Part shown: positions 18,311-26,193 of the stretch, one piece after another | Layout: every line of letters begins with the position of its first letter | Numbering within the stretch: the first letter of the stretch is position 1 | Assembly: GCF_001188955.3 (NCBI RefSeq) | Contig: NZ_JPRF03000019.1 | Span: forward strand, 97,581-161,580 | Reading direction: 5' to 3' | Length of the DNA: 64,000 bases | DNA from: Kitasatospora aureofaciens | GTDB lineage: Bacteria > Actinomycetota > Actinomycetes > Streptomycetales > Streptomycetaceae | Position numbers and translations under genes: made by a program | The notes under the pieces: generated by a model | Told to the model about the DNA's origin: nothing | What the model saw: the letters and a program-made list of their open reading frames with translations, nothing else | Databases searched by the model: none

Positions 18311-18850
18311 GTCGAGCGTGAAGGAGAACGGGGCGGGCAGGTCGATCGGCTTGCCGAAGTCGGTCTTGGTGAGCGCCCTGTAGTCACCGTTCTGGGGTTC
18401 GGAGAAGAGGGTGACCTTGCCTTCACTGCGATCGATCAGCAGGTAGCAGGGGATGCCCGCCGCGGCGTAGCCCTTGCGCTTCGGCTCGCGGTCCTTGTAC
18501 GGGCTGGTCGAGGTGATCTCGAACACGAGTAGGACTCCTTCCGCCGGAGCCCAGGAGTCCAGGTGGTCGAAGTGGTCCTCCGGAACCACCGTGCCGTCGG
18601 GGATGAAACGGCCTCCGGGGGTGACGAGGCCCTTGTTGCCCGCGATGTCCAGTTCGATCGAGGCGTTCCGGAAGAACTGCTTGGCGACCTTCGAGAACGC
18701 GCCCTCGTGCGGCCCGTCCGGTGGTGGCGTCACGACGATCTCCCCTTCGATGAGCTCGGCCTTGAACCCGGGCGGCGTGTCCAGCTCCAGAAATGCCTGG
18801 AGAAGACCGTCCTGGCCCAGCGGCTGCTCGACAGCTGGCATGGCGACCAT
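18293..18850 (-). CDS. Uma2 family endonuclease-like protein (DUF820)
   Basis: It belongs to the PD-(D/E)xK nuclease superfamily group called Uma2/DUF820, often present in many copies in Streptomyces and cyanobacteria; the cellular role is unknown. The 185-residue product has the core acidic set PDGTVV (Asp) and LLVFEITSTSPYKDREPKRKGYAAAGIPCYLLID (Glu, then Lys in the following helix), and an N-terminal region with KAELIEGEIVVTPPPDG. The start at 18850 has GGAGG 10 bases upstream on the minus strand; a longer frame begins at 18886. It is flanked by housekeeping genes and could be an insertion. Confidence 0.85.
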   Translation of the reverse strand: MVAMPAVEQPLGQDGLLQAFLELDTPPGFKAELIEGEIVVTPPPDGPHEGAFSKVAKQFFRNASIELDIAGNKGLVTPGGRFIPDGTVVPEDHFDHLDSWAPAEGVLLVFEITSTSPYKDREPKRKGYAAAGIPCYLLIDRSEGKVTLFSEPQNGDYRALTKTDFGKPIDLPAPFSFTLDTAPLR

Positions 18851-19021
18851 GGCCCTTCTCCCTCCTGTGGGTCCGTGCCGAGCCACAAGGTAGGCGTACG
18901 GACCGACACCGGCGGGGGATCGAAGTGGGTGTCACTCGAAAGTGTGCCGCAGGCCCGGCTCCCGCGGGGCGGTGGCGCGGGCTAGCGTCGGCGGTAGCCG
19001 ACTGCTGAAGGAGTTCTCCCC

Positions 19022-20497
19022 ATGCGTCATGCACACCCTGTGGAAACCGTCCGGGCCGCCGAGGCCGCGCTGATGGCCCGGTTGCCGGAGGGCACGCTGA
19101 TGCAACGGGCGGCCGCCGGCCTGGCGGCGACCTGTGCCCGGCTGCTGACGCGGCGTCGGGGGCGGGTCTACGGCAGTCGGGTGACGGTGCTGGCGGGCAG
19201 CGGGGACAACGGGGGTGACGCCCTGTACGCCGGGGCGGCGCTGGCCCGGCGCGGGGCGCGGGTGACGGCGGTGCTGCTCACGCCGGAGAAGGCGCACCCG
19301 GGCGGACTGGCCGCGCTCCGGGCGGCGGGCGGACGGGTGACCGCGGAGCAGGAAGTCGGCCTGGCCGAGTTCTCGCGTGCGGACCTGGTGCTGGACGGGA
19401 TCGTCGGCATCGGCGGCCGGGGTGGGCTGCGCCCCGGGGCCGCGCCGTACGCCCGGGCCGGGCGGAGCGGAATCGTGGTGGCGGTGGACCTGCCCAGCGG
19501 GGTGGACGCCGACACCGGCGAGGTGGCCGGCGAGGCGCTGCGCGCGGACGTCACGGTCTGCTTCGGCACGTACAAGCCCGGGCTGCTGATCGACCCGGGG
19601 GCCGAGTACACGGGTGCCGTGCAGCTGGTGGACATCGGGCTGGAGCTGCCCGAGCCGGAGGTGACGGCCCTGCAGCACGCGGACGCGGCGGCGCTGCTGC
19701 CGCTGCCGGGTGCGGAGAGCGACAAGTACCGGCGCGGCGTGGTCGGGGTGGCGGCCGGCTCGGCGCGGTACCCGGGGGCGGCGCTGCTGGCGGTGGCCGG
19801 GGCACTGCGCGGCGGCGCGGGCGCCGTCCGGTACGTCGGCACGGCGGCCGAGGAGGTGGTGCGGCGCTTCCCGGAGACGCTGGTCACCGAGGGCGGCCCG
19901 GCCGGGGCCGGGCGGGTGCAGGCCTGGGTGGTCGGGCCGGGCGGCGGCGAGGGGGCGCGTCAGGCGCTGACCGAGGCGCTGGCGAGCGACGTCCCGGTGC
20001 TGGTGGACGCGGACGGGCTGACCGAACTGGGCCGGCTCGGCCCGGACGCGCTGGCCGGCCGGACCGCGCCCACCCTGCTCACCCCCCACACCGGCGAGGC
20101 CGCCCGGCTGCTGGCGGGCGCCGAGGGCGGCGCGCCGCCCGCCGCCGAGGACCTGGCCGCCGCCCGGCTGGCCACCGCCCGCCGCCTGGCGGCCGCCTAC
20201 CGGGCCACCGTGCTGCTGAAGGGCTCCACCACCGTGGTCGCCGACCCGGGCGGGGCCGTCCGGGTGAACCCCACCGGCACCTCCTGGCTCGCCACCGCGG
20301 GCAGCGGCGACGTGCTGGCCGGCCTGGCCGGCTCCCTGCTGGCCACCGGTCTGTCGCCGCTGGACGCCGCCTCGCTCGGGGCCTACCTCCACGGCCTGGC
20401 CGCCCGGGAGGCGGCCGGCGACCCGGGCGCGCCGGTGACGGCCCTCGCGGTGGCCGGGGCCCTGCCGACGGCCTGGCGGGCGGTGCGGGGGGCGTAG
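19022..20497 (+). CDS. nnr: Bifunctional NAD(P)H-hydrate epimerase / ADP-dependent NAD(P)H-hydrate dehydratase
   Basis: It repairs hydrated NADH and NADPH: the N-terminal YjeF_N domain epimerises R to S hydrates and the C-terminal ribokinase-like domain dehydrates the S form with ADP. The 491-residue product has GSGDNGGDALYAGAALARRG and ADLVLDGIVGIGGRGGL in the N domain (1-210). The C domain has VVGVAAGSARYPGAALLAVAGALRGGAGAV, LLTPHTGEAARLL and AGSGDVLAGLAGSLLATG. GAAGGAG lies 9 bases before ATG. alr follows, separated by 374 bases without a gene. Confidence 0.93.
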   Translation: MRHAHPVETVRAAEAALMARLPEGTLMQRAAAGLAATCARLLTRRRGRVYGSRVTVLAGSGDNGGDALYAGAALARRGARVTAVLLTPEKAHPGGLAALRAAGGRVTAEQEVGLAEFSRADLVLDGIVGIGGRGGLRPGAAPYARAGRSGIVVAVDLPSGVDADTGEVAGEALRADVTVCFGTYKPGLLIDPGAEYTGAVQLVDIGLELPEPEVTALQHADAAALLPLPGAESDKYRRGVVGVAAGSARYPGAALLAVAGALRGGAGAVRYVGTAAEEVVRRFPETLVTEGGPAGAGRVQAWVVGPGGGEGARQALTEALASDVPVLVDADGLTELGRLGPDALAGRTAPTLLTPHTGEAARLLAGAEGGAPPAAEDLAAARLATARRLAAAYRATVLLKGSTTVVADPGGAVRVNPTGTSWLATAGSGDVLAGLAGSLLATGLSPLDAASLGAYLHGLAAREAAGDPGAPVTALAVAGALPTAWRAVRGA

Positions 20498-20871
20498 AGG
20501 TGGACCGGCCGCCCCTGGAAGGCCTGGACGGGCCGGCAACGGGGTCGCGCCGCCCGTAGCCGGCGCCGGGCCCCACGCTGCGGCCGGAGGGCCTGTGAGG
20601 GTTGACGGCAGGCGGCTGCGGGCGGGCGTCGGCACCGGGTGCCCGTGGCTCGCGCCGGGGCCGCGATCCCGGGCCCGCGCGGGTGGCACCGCGGCGGTTC
20701 CGGCCCCGGCGACCGGCCCCGGGGCGGAACCGGAACGCGGTTCGCCGCGTCCGTACCTGGGCGGAGGGGCCGTTTGCCGCAGGTCGGCGGGCTGGGGGAC
20801 GGCGCGGTGCCGATCACCGCGCCGACGGGCCGTTCGGCGAGGACTCCGGGACGTCTGGGAGACTGACCCTG
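20498..20871 (+). promoter_or_regulatory. Gene-free gap upstream of alr
   Basis: The reading frames crossing these 374 bases are Arg/Gly/Pro-rich and look like GC-rich noise. A -10-like GAGACT at 20859-20864 is 7 bases before the alr ATG, so alr may be leaderless. I see nothing else of note. Confidence 0.35.
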
Positions 20872-22071
20872 ATGACAACTGCGAACACGACCGGCACAGC
20901 CACCCTCACCGACGGCGTACGGGCCGAGGCGACCATCGATCTGGCCGCCCTGCGCGGCAACCTCGCCGCCCTGCAGGAGCGCGTCGGGAGCACGGCGGTG
21001 ATGCTCGCGGTCAAGGCGGACGCCTATGGCCACGGCGCGGTCGAGTGCGCCCGCGAGGCGGTCGCGAACGGGGTCGGCTGGCTCGGCTGCGCGACGCCCG
21101 ACGAGGCCCTGGCGCTGCGGGCCGCGGGCATCCGCCCCGAGCAGGCCCGGATCCTGTGCTGGCTGTGGACGCCCGGCGGGCCGTGGCGCGAGGCGCTGCG
21201 CGCGGACCTGGACATCTCGGTCAGCGGCCGGTGGGCGCTGGAGGAGCTGCTGACGGCCGTTCGGGAGACCGGTATCCCGGCACGGGTGCACCTGAAGGCC
21301 GACACCGGCCTCGGCCGCAACGGCTGCCAGCCGCACGACTGGCCGCAGCTGGTGGCCGAGGTGCGGCGGGCCGAGGCCGCGGGGCTGCTGAAGGCCGTCG
21401 GCATCTGGTCGCACTTCGCCGCCGCCGACGAGCCCGGCCACCCGTCGATCCAGGCCCAGCTGGACTCCTACCGCGCCGCGCTGGCGCACGCCGAGCTCGC
21501 CGGGCTGCGCCCCGAGGTCCGGCACCTCGCGAACTCCCCGGCCACCCTGCTGCTGCCCGAGACGCACTTCGACCTGGTCCGCACCGGGCTGGCCGCGTAC
21601 GGGCTGTCGCCGGTGCCGGAGGTGGGTTCGCCGGCCGACTTCGGGCTGCGTCCGGTGATGGCGCTGACGGCCCGGCTGGCGCTGGTCAAGCACGTGCCGG
21701 GCGGGCACGGGGTCAGCTACGGCCACCACTACGTGACGCCCGGCCCGACCACGCTGGGCCTGGTCCCGGTCGGCTACGGCGACGGCGTCCCGCGGCACGC
21801 CAGCGGCACCGGCCCGGTGCAGATCGACGGCAAGTGGCGCACGGTGGCCGGCCGGGTGGCGATGGACCAGTTCGTGGTGGACCTGGGCGGGGACACCCCC
21901 GAGGCCGGCGACGAGGTGCTGCTGTTCGGCAACGGCGAGCGCGGTGAGCCGACCGCCGAGGACTGGGCCCGCGCCAGCGGGTCCATCTCGTACGAGATCA
22001 TCACCCGGATCGGTGCCCGGGTGCCCCGCCGCTACCTGGGCGGCAGCCACGACGGGAGCCGCAGGGCATGA
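20872..22071 (+). CDS. alr: Alanine racemase
   Basis: It is a PLP enzyme that makes D-alanine for peptidoglycan. The 399-residue product has the PLP lysine in MLAVKADAYGHGAVE (about residue 46), then HLKADTGLGRNGC. It also has SHFAAADEPGH, and the catalytic Tyr of the second domain in HGVSYGHHYVT, followed by PVGYGDGVPR and GRVAMDQFVVDLG. A longer frame upstream is unlike the family; ATG 20872 gives the normal N terminus. The stop overlaps the next gene (ATGA), so the two are coupled. Confidence 0.96.
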   Translation: MTTANTTGTATLTDGVRAEATIDLAALRGNLAALQERVGSTAVMLAVKADAYGHGAVECAREAVANGVGWLGCATPDEALALRAAGIRPEQARILCWLWTPGGPWREALRADLDISVSGRWALEELLTAVRETGIPARVHLKADTGLGRNGCQPHDWPQLVAEVRRAEAAGLLKAVGIWSHFAAADEPGHPSIQAQLDSYRAALAHAELAGLRPEVRHLANSPATLLLPETHFDLVRTGLAAYGLSPVPEVGSPADFGLRPVMALTARLALVKHVPGGHGVSYGHHYVTPGPTTLGLVPVGYGDGVPRHASGTGPVQIDGKWRTVAGRVAMDQFVVDLGGDTPEAGDEVLLFGNGERGEPTAEDWARASGSISYEIITRIGARVPRRYLGGSHDGSRRA

Positions 22072-23339
22072 CCGGGGCACCGGACGGGACCAACCCGGTG
22101 GCGGCGGTGGCCAAGGCGGCCGGCGCGGCCACCACCGGGGTGAGCCGGGCCGGTCTGATCGGTATATCGGTCGGTGTGCTGGCGGCCGGGGCGGCCGCGG
22201 GCGTGGCCGTGGAGCGGCTGACGGTCGGCCGGGCGATGCGCCGCCGGGCCCGGGCCGAACTGGAGGCGTCCGCCCCGTACGGTTCGCTGCGCGGGCGCCC
22301 GCTGACGGTGGTCGCGCCGGACGGCACCGAGCTGTACGTCGAGCTGGACGGGACGGGCTGGGACGAGCCGGACTCCGCTCCCGGCACCCCCGAGCCGCTG
22401 ACCGTGGTGTTCAGCCACGGCTACTGCCTCAACCAGGACAGCTGGCACTTCCAGCGGGCGGCGCTGCGCGAGGGCCTGCGGCTGGTCTTCTGGGACCAGC
22501 GCAGCCACGGCCGCTCCGAGCGCTCCCGCTCGTTCCTGGCGGGCGAGCCGGCCGGGATCGACCAGCTGGGCGGCGACCTCAAGGCGGTGATCGACGCCGT
22601 CGCGCCGACCGGGCCGCTGGTGCTGGTGGGCCACTCGATGGGCGGCATGACGGTGATGGCGCTGGCCGACCAGCACCCGGAGCTGTTCCGGGAGCGCGTC
22701 GCCGGGGTCGCGCTGGCCGGCACCCTGGCGGGGAACTGGAACGAGGTGAGCCTCGGACTGCCGACGGTCGGGGCCAAGCTGTTCAAGCGGGTCGCGCCCG
22801 GGGTGGTGAAGCTGCTGGGCCGTCAGGTCGAGCTGGTGGAGGCGAGCCGGCGGATCGGTTCGGACTTCGCCGCCGTGTTCTACCGGAGGTTCTCCTTCGG
22901 GGGGCGGGACGTCGATCCCGGCGTGGTGAGCTTCGCCGAACAGCTGCTGGACGCCACCCCGATCGACGTGGTCGCCGAGTTCTTCCCGGTGTTCGGCGCA
23001 CACGAGAAGTACGAGGCGCTGGCCGCCCTGCGCGGTCTGCCGGCCCTGGTGCTGGCTGGGACGAAGGACCTGCTGACGCCGTCGGCGCACAGCGAGGCGA
23101 TGGCCGAGCGGCTGCCGGGCGCCGAGCTCGTGCTGGTCGAGGGCGCCGGGCACCTGGTGCTGCTGGAACGCCCGGAGCTGGTCGACCGCGAGCTGGCGCT
23201 GCTGCTGCGCCGGGCCGCCGACTTCGCCGGCGCCGCGCCGCTGCCGCCCTCCGTCCTCGCGCTCGCACTCGCCGAGGAGCCGCGCGCGGACGGCTCCGGG
23301 GACACGGCGGCCCAGGATCCGGCCGTCGACTCCGTCTGA
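22068..23339 (+). CDS. Alpha/beta hydrolase, membrane-anchored
   Basis: The 423-residue product has a short N-terminal part, a hydrophobic segment at about residues 25-45 (AGLIGISVGVLAAGAAAGVAVE) and then an alpha/beta-hydrolase fold. The oxyanion region is VVFSHGYCLNQDSW, the nucleophile elbow GHSMGGMT (Ser), the acid Asp in ALVLAGTKDLLTP and the His in EGAGHLVLLERPE. The triad is complete, so it should be active; the substrate is unknown. It overlaps alr by 4 bases. The alr, hydrolase, tsaE order is common in Streptomyces and related actinobacteria. Confidence 0.88.
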   Translation: MTGAPDGTNPVAAVAKAAGAATTGVSRAGLIGISVGVLAAGAAAGVAVERLTVGRAMRRRARAELEASAPYGSLRGRPLTVVAPDGTELYVELDGTGWDEPDSAPGTPEPLTVVFSHGYCLNQDSWHFQRAALREGLRLVFWDQRSHGRSERSRSFLAGEPAGIDQLGGDLKAVIDAVAPTGPLVLVGHSMGGMTVMALADQHPELFRERVAGVALAGTLAGNWNEVSLGLPTVGAKLFKRVAPGVVKLLGRQVELVEASRRIGSDFAAVFYRRFSFGGRDVDPGVVSFAEQLLDATPIDVVAEFFPVFGAHEKYEALAALRGLPALVLAGTKDLLTPSAHSEAMAERLPGAELVLVEGAGHLVLLERPELVDRELALLLRRAADFAGAAPLPPSVLALALAEEPRADGSGDTAAQDPAVDSV

Positions 23340-23441
23340 GCCACCCCGCCCGCCGCGGCGGGGTGCGCCGGTGTGGCACGGTAGCGGTGGCGGCCGGTGG
23401 TCGGCGCGCCGTTACGGACGACCGAAGGGCAAGACACGCGC

Positions 23442-23936
23442 ATGGGCTCGCACGCCACTCTCACCGTCCCCACTCCGGAGCGGATGGGCCGGCTCGGCCG
23501 GGAGCTGGCCGCGCTGCTGCGGCCGGGTGACCTGGTGCTGCTCTCCGGCGAGCTGGGGGCGGGGAAGACCACGCTGACCCGGGGCCTGGGGGAGGGACTG
23601 CAGGTCCGCGGGGCGGTGACCTCGCCGACCTTCGTGATCGCCCGGGTGCACCCCTCGCTGGTCGGCGGCCCGGCGCTGGTGCACGTGGACGCGTACCGGC
23701 TGGGCGGGGACCTGGACGAGATGGAGGACCTCGACCTGGACGTCTCGCTGCCGGAGTCGGTGATCGTGGTCGAGTGGGGCGAGGGCAAGGTCGAGCGGCT
23801 GTCCGAGGACCGGCTGGAGGTGCGGATCGAGCGGGCGATCGGCGAAACCGCCGGGGAGGACCACGATCCGCGCCGGGTGGTGCTGACCGGCCTCGGGGAG
23901 CGCTGGGCGGGCGTGGAACTGGCGGAGCTCGCCTGA
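23442..23936 (+). CDS. tsaE: tRNA t6A-modification ATPase TsaE
   Basis: TsaE is the ATPase that supports TsaB and TsaD in transfer of the threonylcarbamoyl group to A37 of tRNAs decoding ANN. The 164-residue product has the P-loop SGELGAGKTTLTRGLGEGL (about residues 36-54), the SPTFVIARVH segment, HVDAYRLGG and VVEWGEGKVERL. ATG 23442 gives the typical N terminus; an upstream in-frame GTG at 23397 is possible but less likely. tsaB and tsaD are 1-3 kb downstream. Confidence 0.93.
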   Translation: MGSHATLTVPTPERMGRLGRELAALLRPGDLVLLSGELGAGKTTLTRGLGEGLQVRGAVTSPTFVIARVHPSLVGGPALVHVDAYRLGGDLDEMEDLDLDVSLPESVIVVEWGEGKVERLSEDRLEVRIERAIGETAGEDHDPRRVVLTGLGERWAGVELAELA

Positions 23937-23972
23937 TGCGTGCCGGGCGCCGGTCGATCGGGTTCCACCGTT

Positions 23973-23993
23973 TTGCCGACAGGCTGTCGGCAA
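23973..23993 (+). promoter_or_regulatory. 21-bp palindrome downstream of tsaE
   Basis: A perfect 10-bp inverted repeat with one central base (23973-23982 with 23984-23993; arm TTGCCGACAG). There is no U-tract after it on the plus strand. It may be a weak terminator or an operator for the small gene at 24066. Confidence 0.5.
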
Positions 23994-24037
23994 GGTGTTG
24001 CGGGCGGGGTGCCGGGCGTGGTGGGATGGGTGCTGCG

Positions 24038-24057
24038 GTTAGGTCTGCCTAACTAGG
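24038..24057 (+). promoter_or_regulatory. Iron-box-like dyad (DtxR/IdeR/DmdR type) upstream of small gene
   Basis: GTTAGGTCTGCCTAAC (24038-24053) is a perfect 6-bp inverted repeat. Read as TTAGGTCTGCCTAAC it matches 13 of the first 15 positions of the DtxR-family consensus TTAGGTTAGCCTAACCTAA; the right end fits poorly. It ends about 8-12 bases before the ATG at 24066 and overlaps its ribosome binding site region, where a repressor would block transcription or initiation. Binding is inferred from sequence only. Confidence 0.5.
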
Positions 24058-24065
24058 GAGGCGCC

Positions 24066-24260
24066 ATGTCGAGCACCACCCCCGCCCCGGAGCGTGCCGC
24101 GCGCACCGCCGGGGACGGAGAGTCCGCCCACCGCGCTCCGGGCGAGCCGATGCGGGCGCTGCTGGCCGCCTGCGCGGCCGCCGAGGCGGTGTCCACCCCG
24201 CCCGGACCGCGGCCCCGGCAGGCCGGGGAGCCCGAGGCGGAGACGCCCCGGGCCGCGTAG
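24066..24260 (+). CDS. Small hypothetical protein, candidate iron-regulated
   Basis: This 64-residue product (MSSTTPAPERAARTAGDGES...PEAETPRAA) is Ala/Pro/Glu-rich. It has one compact central helix (PMRALLAACAAAEAVSTPPGP) with a single Cys and low-complexity ends. It has a strong site (GGGAGG, 5 bases before ATG). I do not recognise a family. It is preceded by an iron-box-like dyad and a 21-bp palindrome, and followed by the convergent pseudo-transpeptidase gene. The reading frame is GC3-rich but not long enough to be certain; the strong ribosome binding site and the regulatory dyads favour a real gene. Confidence 0.6.
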   Translation: MSSTTPAPERAARTAGDGESAHRAPGEPMRALLAACAAAEAVSTPPGPRPRQAGEPEAETPRAA

Positions 24261-24299
24261 TCCGTCCCTCGCGTGCCGCCCGTGGTACGGGCGGGCGGC

Positions 24300-24875
24300 T
24301 CAGGCGACCACGACCACCTTGGTGCCGTTCGACGCGAAGTCCCAGAGCAGCTGACCGTCGGCGCGGCTGCTGCGGATGCCGCCGGTCTTGGCCTTCGGGT
24401 CGGCCGTCGGCGTCGTGTCGTCCAGCGCCGCTCCGAAGCCGAACACCACGCCGGCCTGCTGGGCGAAGCGCACCACGTGCTCGATCTTCCGGCCGTCCGT
24501 GCCGGTGCCGGCCGCGGTGCGGCTGTACACCGAGTAGCTGCCCGGGGCGGGCTCGACCGAGCCCGGGGTGACCGGGAAGGCGGCCGCGACCTGCGGGTTC
24601 TTCTTCGGGTCGACCAGCCAGACGAAGTGGTTGCCGGCCGAGTAGACCACCCGGGTGCCGCTGCCCGAGGAGGCCGGCAGCGGCGGGACGGTCGGGGTGG
24701 CGGAGGCGCTCGGCGTCGCGGAGGCGGCCGGGCCGGTGGACGTCGAGGCGACGGTCGGACGGGCCGCGCCCGCGCGGTCCTGGGCGCCGTTGGCCTGGAA
24801 GGCCAGCAGGCTCACCACCGCCAGGGCCCCCAGGGTCAGCCCCGTGACCACCACTCCAGGACCCATCTTCGCCAC
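24300..24875 (-). CDS. L,D-transpeptidase-like exported protein lacking the catalytic Cys
   Basis: The 191-residue product has an N-terminal signal or anchor (residues about 7-27, VVVTGLTLGALAVVSLLAFQA), a Ser/Thr/Pro-rich linker to about 70, and a C-terminal domain that resembles the YkuD/L,D-transpeptidase fold: a VDPKKNPQVAAAFPV strand, PAPGSYSVYSR (TPxGxF-like), and TGGIRSSRADGQLLWDFASNGTKVVVV, which lines up with the catalytic SHGCIRM...GTPVVV end. The catalytic Cys and the preceding His are Gly166 and Thr164 here, so no transpeptidase activity is expected. It may be a wall-binding or regulatory pseudoenzyme. The family call is inference from motif alignment. Confidence 0.7.
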   Translation of the reverse strand: MAKMGPGVVVTGLTLGALAVVSLLAFQANGAQDRAGAARPTVASTSTGPAASATPSASATPTVPPLPASSGSGTRVVYSAGNHFVWLVDPKKNPQVAAAFPVTPGSVEPAPGSYSVYSRTAAGTGTDGRKIEHVVRFAQQAGVVFGFGAALDDTTPTADPKAKTGGIRSSRADGQLLWDFASNGTKVVVVA

Positions 24876-25011
24876 GTGCCCGCTCCCGCCGCCGTTCGCC
24901 GTTCGTACCGCCCTAATCGTGCCAGGTCCCCCCGGCCGCTCGGCAGCGCCCTTGCACGTGTGTTCCGGATGGGGACACCAGCTCGATCAGTCGGTCGGCC
25001 CAACGTCGGTC

Positions 25012-25017
25012 TAACCT
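25012..25017 (+). promoter_or_regulatory. -10 element of a probably leaderless tsaB promoter
   Basis: TAACCT at 25012-25017 lies 7 bases before the GTG start of tsaB, with no Shine-Dalgarno sequence. The -35 is not clear. Confidence 0.45.
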
Positions 25018-25024
25018 TGACCCC

Positions 25025-25681
25025 GTGCTGCTGCTCGCGTTCGACACCGCTACCCCCGCCGTCACCGCCGCCGTCCACGACGGCACGGCGGTCCTCGCCG
25101 AGACCCACCAGGTCGACGCCAGGCGCCACGGCGAACTCCTGCTGCCCGCGATCGACCAGGTCCTGCGGGCCGCCGGGGTGGACAAGCACCGGCTCACCGG
25201 GATCGCGGTCGGCGTCGGCCCCGGCCCGTACACCGGCCTGCGGGTCGGCCTGGTGACCGCCGCCGCGCTCGGCCACGCGCTCGGCGTGCCGGTGCACGGC
25301 GTCTGCACCCTGGACGCGATCGCCTTCCAGGCCCGCGCCGAGGGCCTGGCCGGGCAGCCGTTCACCGTCGCCACCGACGCGCGCCGCAAGGAGGTCTACT
25401 GGGCCTCGTACGACGCCGACGGCAGCCGCACCGACGGCCCGGGCGTGGACCGCCCGGCCGAGCTGACGCCCGCGGCCCGCTCCGTCGGCGCCGGAGCGCT
25501 GCTCTACCCCGACGCCTTCCCGGGCGCGCACGGCCCCGAGCACGTCTCGGCCGGCGCCCTGGCGGGCTTCGCCGCCGCCGAGCTGTCCGCCGGGCGCGAA
25601 CTGCTGCCGAACGTGCCGCTGTACCTGCGCCGCCCGGACGCCCAGGTCCCGGCGGGCTACAAGGCGGTGCTCCCGGCGTGA
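25025..25681 (+). CDS. tsaB: tRNA t6A-modification protein TsaB
   Basis: TsaB is the ASKHA-fold partner of TsaD in t6A synthesis; it is catalytically inactive but holds the complex. The 218-residue product starts MLLLAFDTATPAVTAAVHD and has RRHGELLLPAIDQVL and AVGVGPGPYTGLRVGLVTA. It also has VATDARRKEVYWASYD. GTG 25025 lies just after a -10-like hexamer. Its stop overlaps the rimI GTG (GTGA), giving a coupled tsaB-rimI-tsaD operon. Confidence 0.95.
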   Translation: MLLLAFDTATPAVTAAVHDGTAVLAETHQVDARRHGELLLPAIDQVLRAAGVDKHRLTGIAVGVGPGPYTGLRVGLVTAAALGHALGVPVHGVCTLDAIAFQARAEGLAGQPFTVATDARRKEVYWASYDADGSRTDGPGVDRPAELTPAARSVGAGALLYPDAFPGAHGPEHVSAGALAGFAAAELSAGRELLPNVPLYLRRPDAQVPAGYKAVLPA

Positions 25682-26193
25682 ACCACGGCACCACCCTGCG
25701 CCCGATGCGCTGGTGGGACATCGAGCCGGTGATGGACCTGGAGCTCAGACTGTTCCCCGAGGACGCCTGGTCCCACGGGATGTTCTGGTCCGAGCTCGCC
25801 GACGCCCACCCGGGCGGCACCCGCCACTACTCGGTCGCCACCGCCGCGGACGGCACGATCGTCGGCTACGCCGGTCTGATGACCGTCGCCGGCGAGGGCG
25901 ACGTGCAGACCATCGCCGTCGACGAGCGCCACCAGGGCGCCGGCCTCGGCACGGCGCTGCTCACCGACCTGATCCACGAGGCCGCCCGGCGAGGCTGCGC
26001 CGACCTGCTGCTGGAGGTGCGGGTGGACAACCAGCGCGCCCAGCGGCTGTACGAGCGCCACGGCTTCGAACCGGTGGGCATCCGGCGCGGCTACTACCAG
26101 CCCGCCAACATCGACGCGCTGGTGATGCGCCTCGACCACCCCAGCACCGACAGCACCGACCCGAAGGACATTGAGGACACCCGCCATGGCTGA
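25678..26193 (+). CDS. rimI: Ribosomal protein S18 alanine N-acetyltransferase RimI
   Basis: RimI is a GNAT-fold enzyme that acetylates the N-terminal alanine of ribosomal protein S18, with acetyl-CoA as donor. The 171-residue product has an N-terminal substrate part with [15 protein letters not shown], the acetyl-CoA loop [22 protein letters not shown] and the end [37 protein letters not shown]. It overlaps tsaB by 4 bases and tsaD by 8, the common tsaB-rimI-tsaD arrangement. A role in modifying other proteins is also possible in actinobacteria. Confidence 0.93.
   Translation: MNHGTTLRPMRWWDIEPVMDLELRLFPEDAWSHGMFWSELADAHPGGTRHYSVATAADGTIVGYAGLMTVAGEGDVQTIAVDERHQGAGLGTALLTDLIHEAARRGCADLLLEVRVDNQRAQRLYERHGFEPVGIRRGYYQPANIDALVMRLDHPSTDSTDPKDIEDTRHG

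Noticed and set aside
24039..24057. Full 19-bp DtxR/IdeR box as a certain call
   Set aside because: Only the first 15 positions fit well; the right half-site is poor and the dyad spacing differs from the consensus. Kept as a candidate only.
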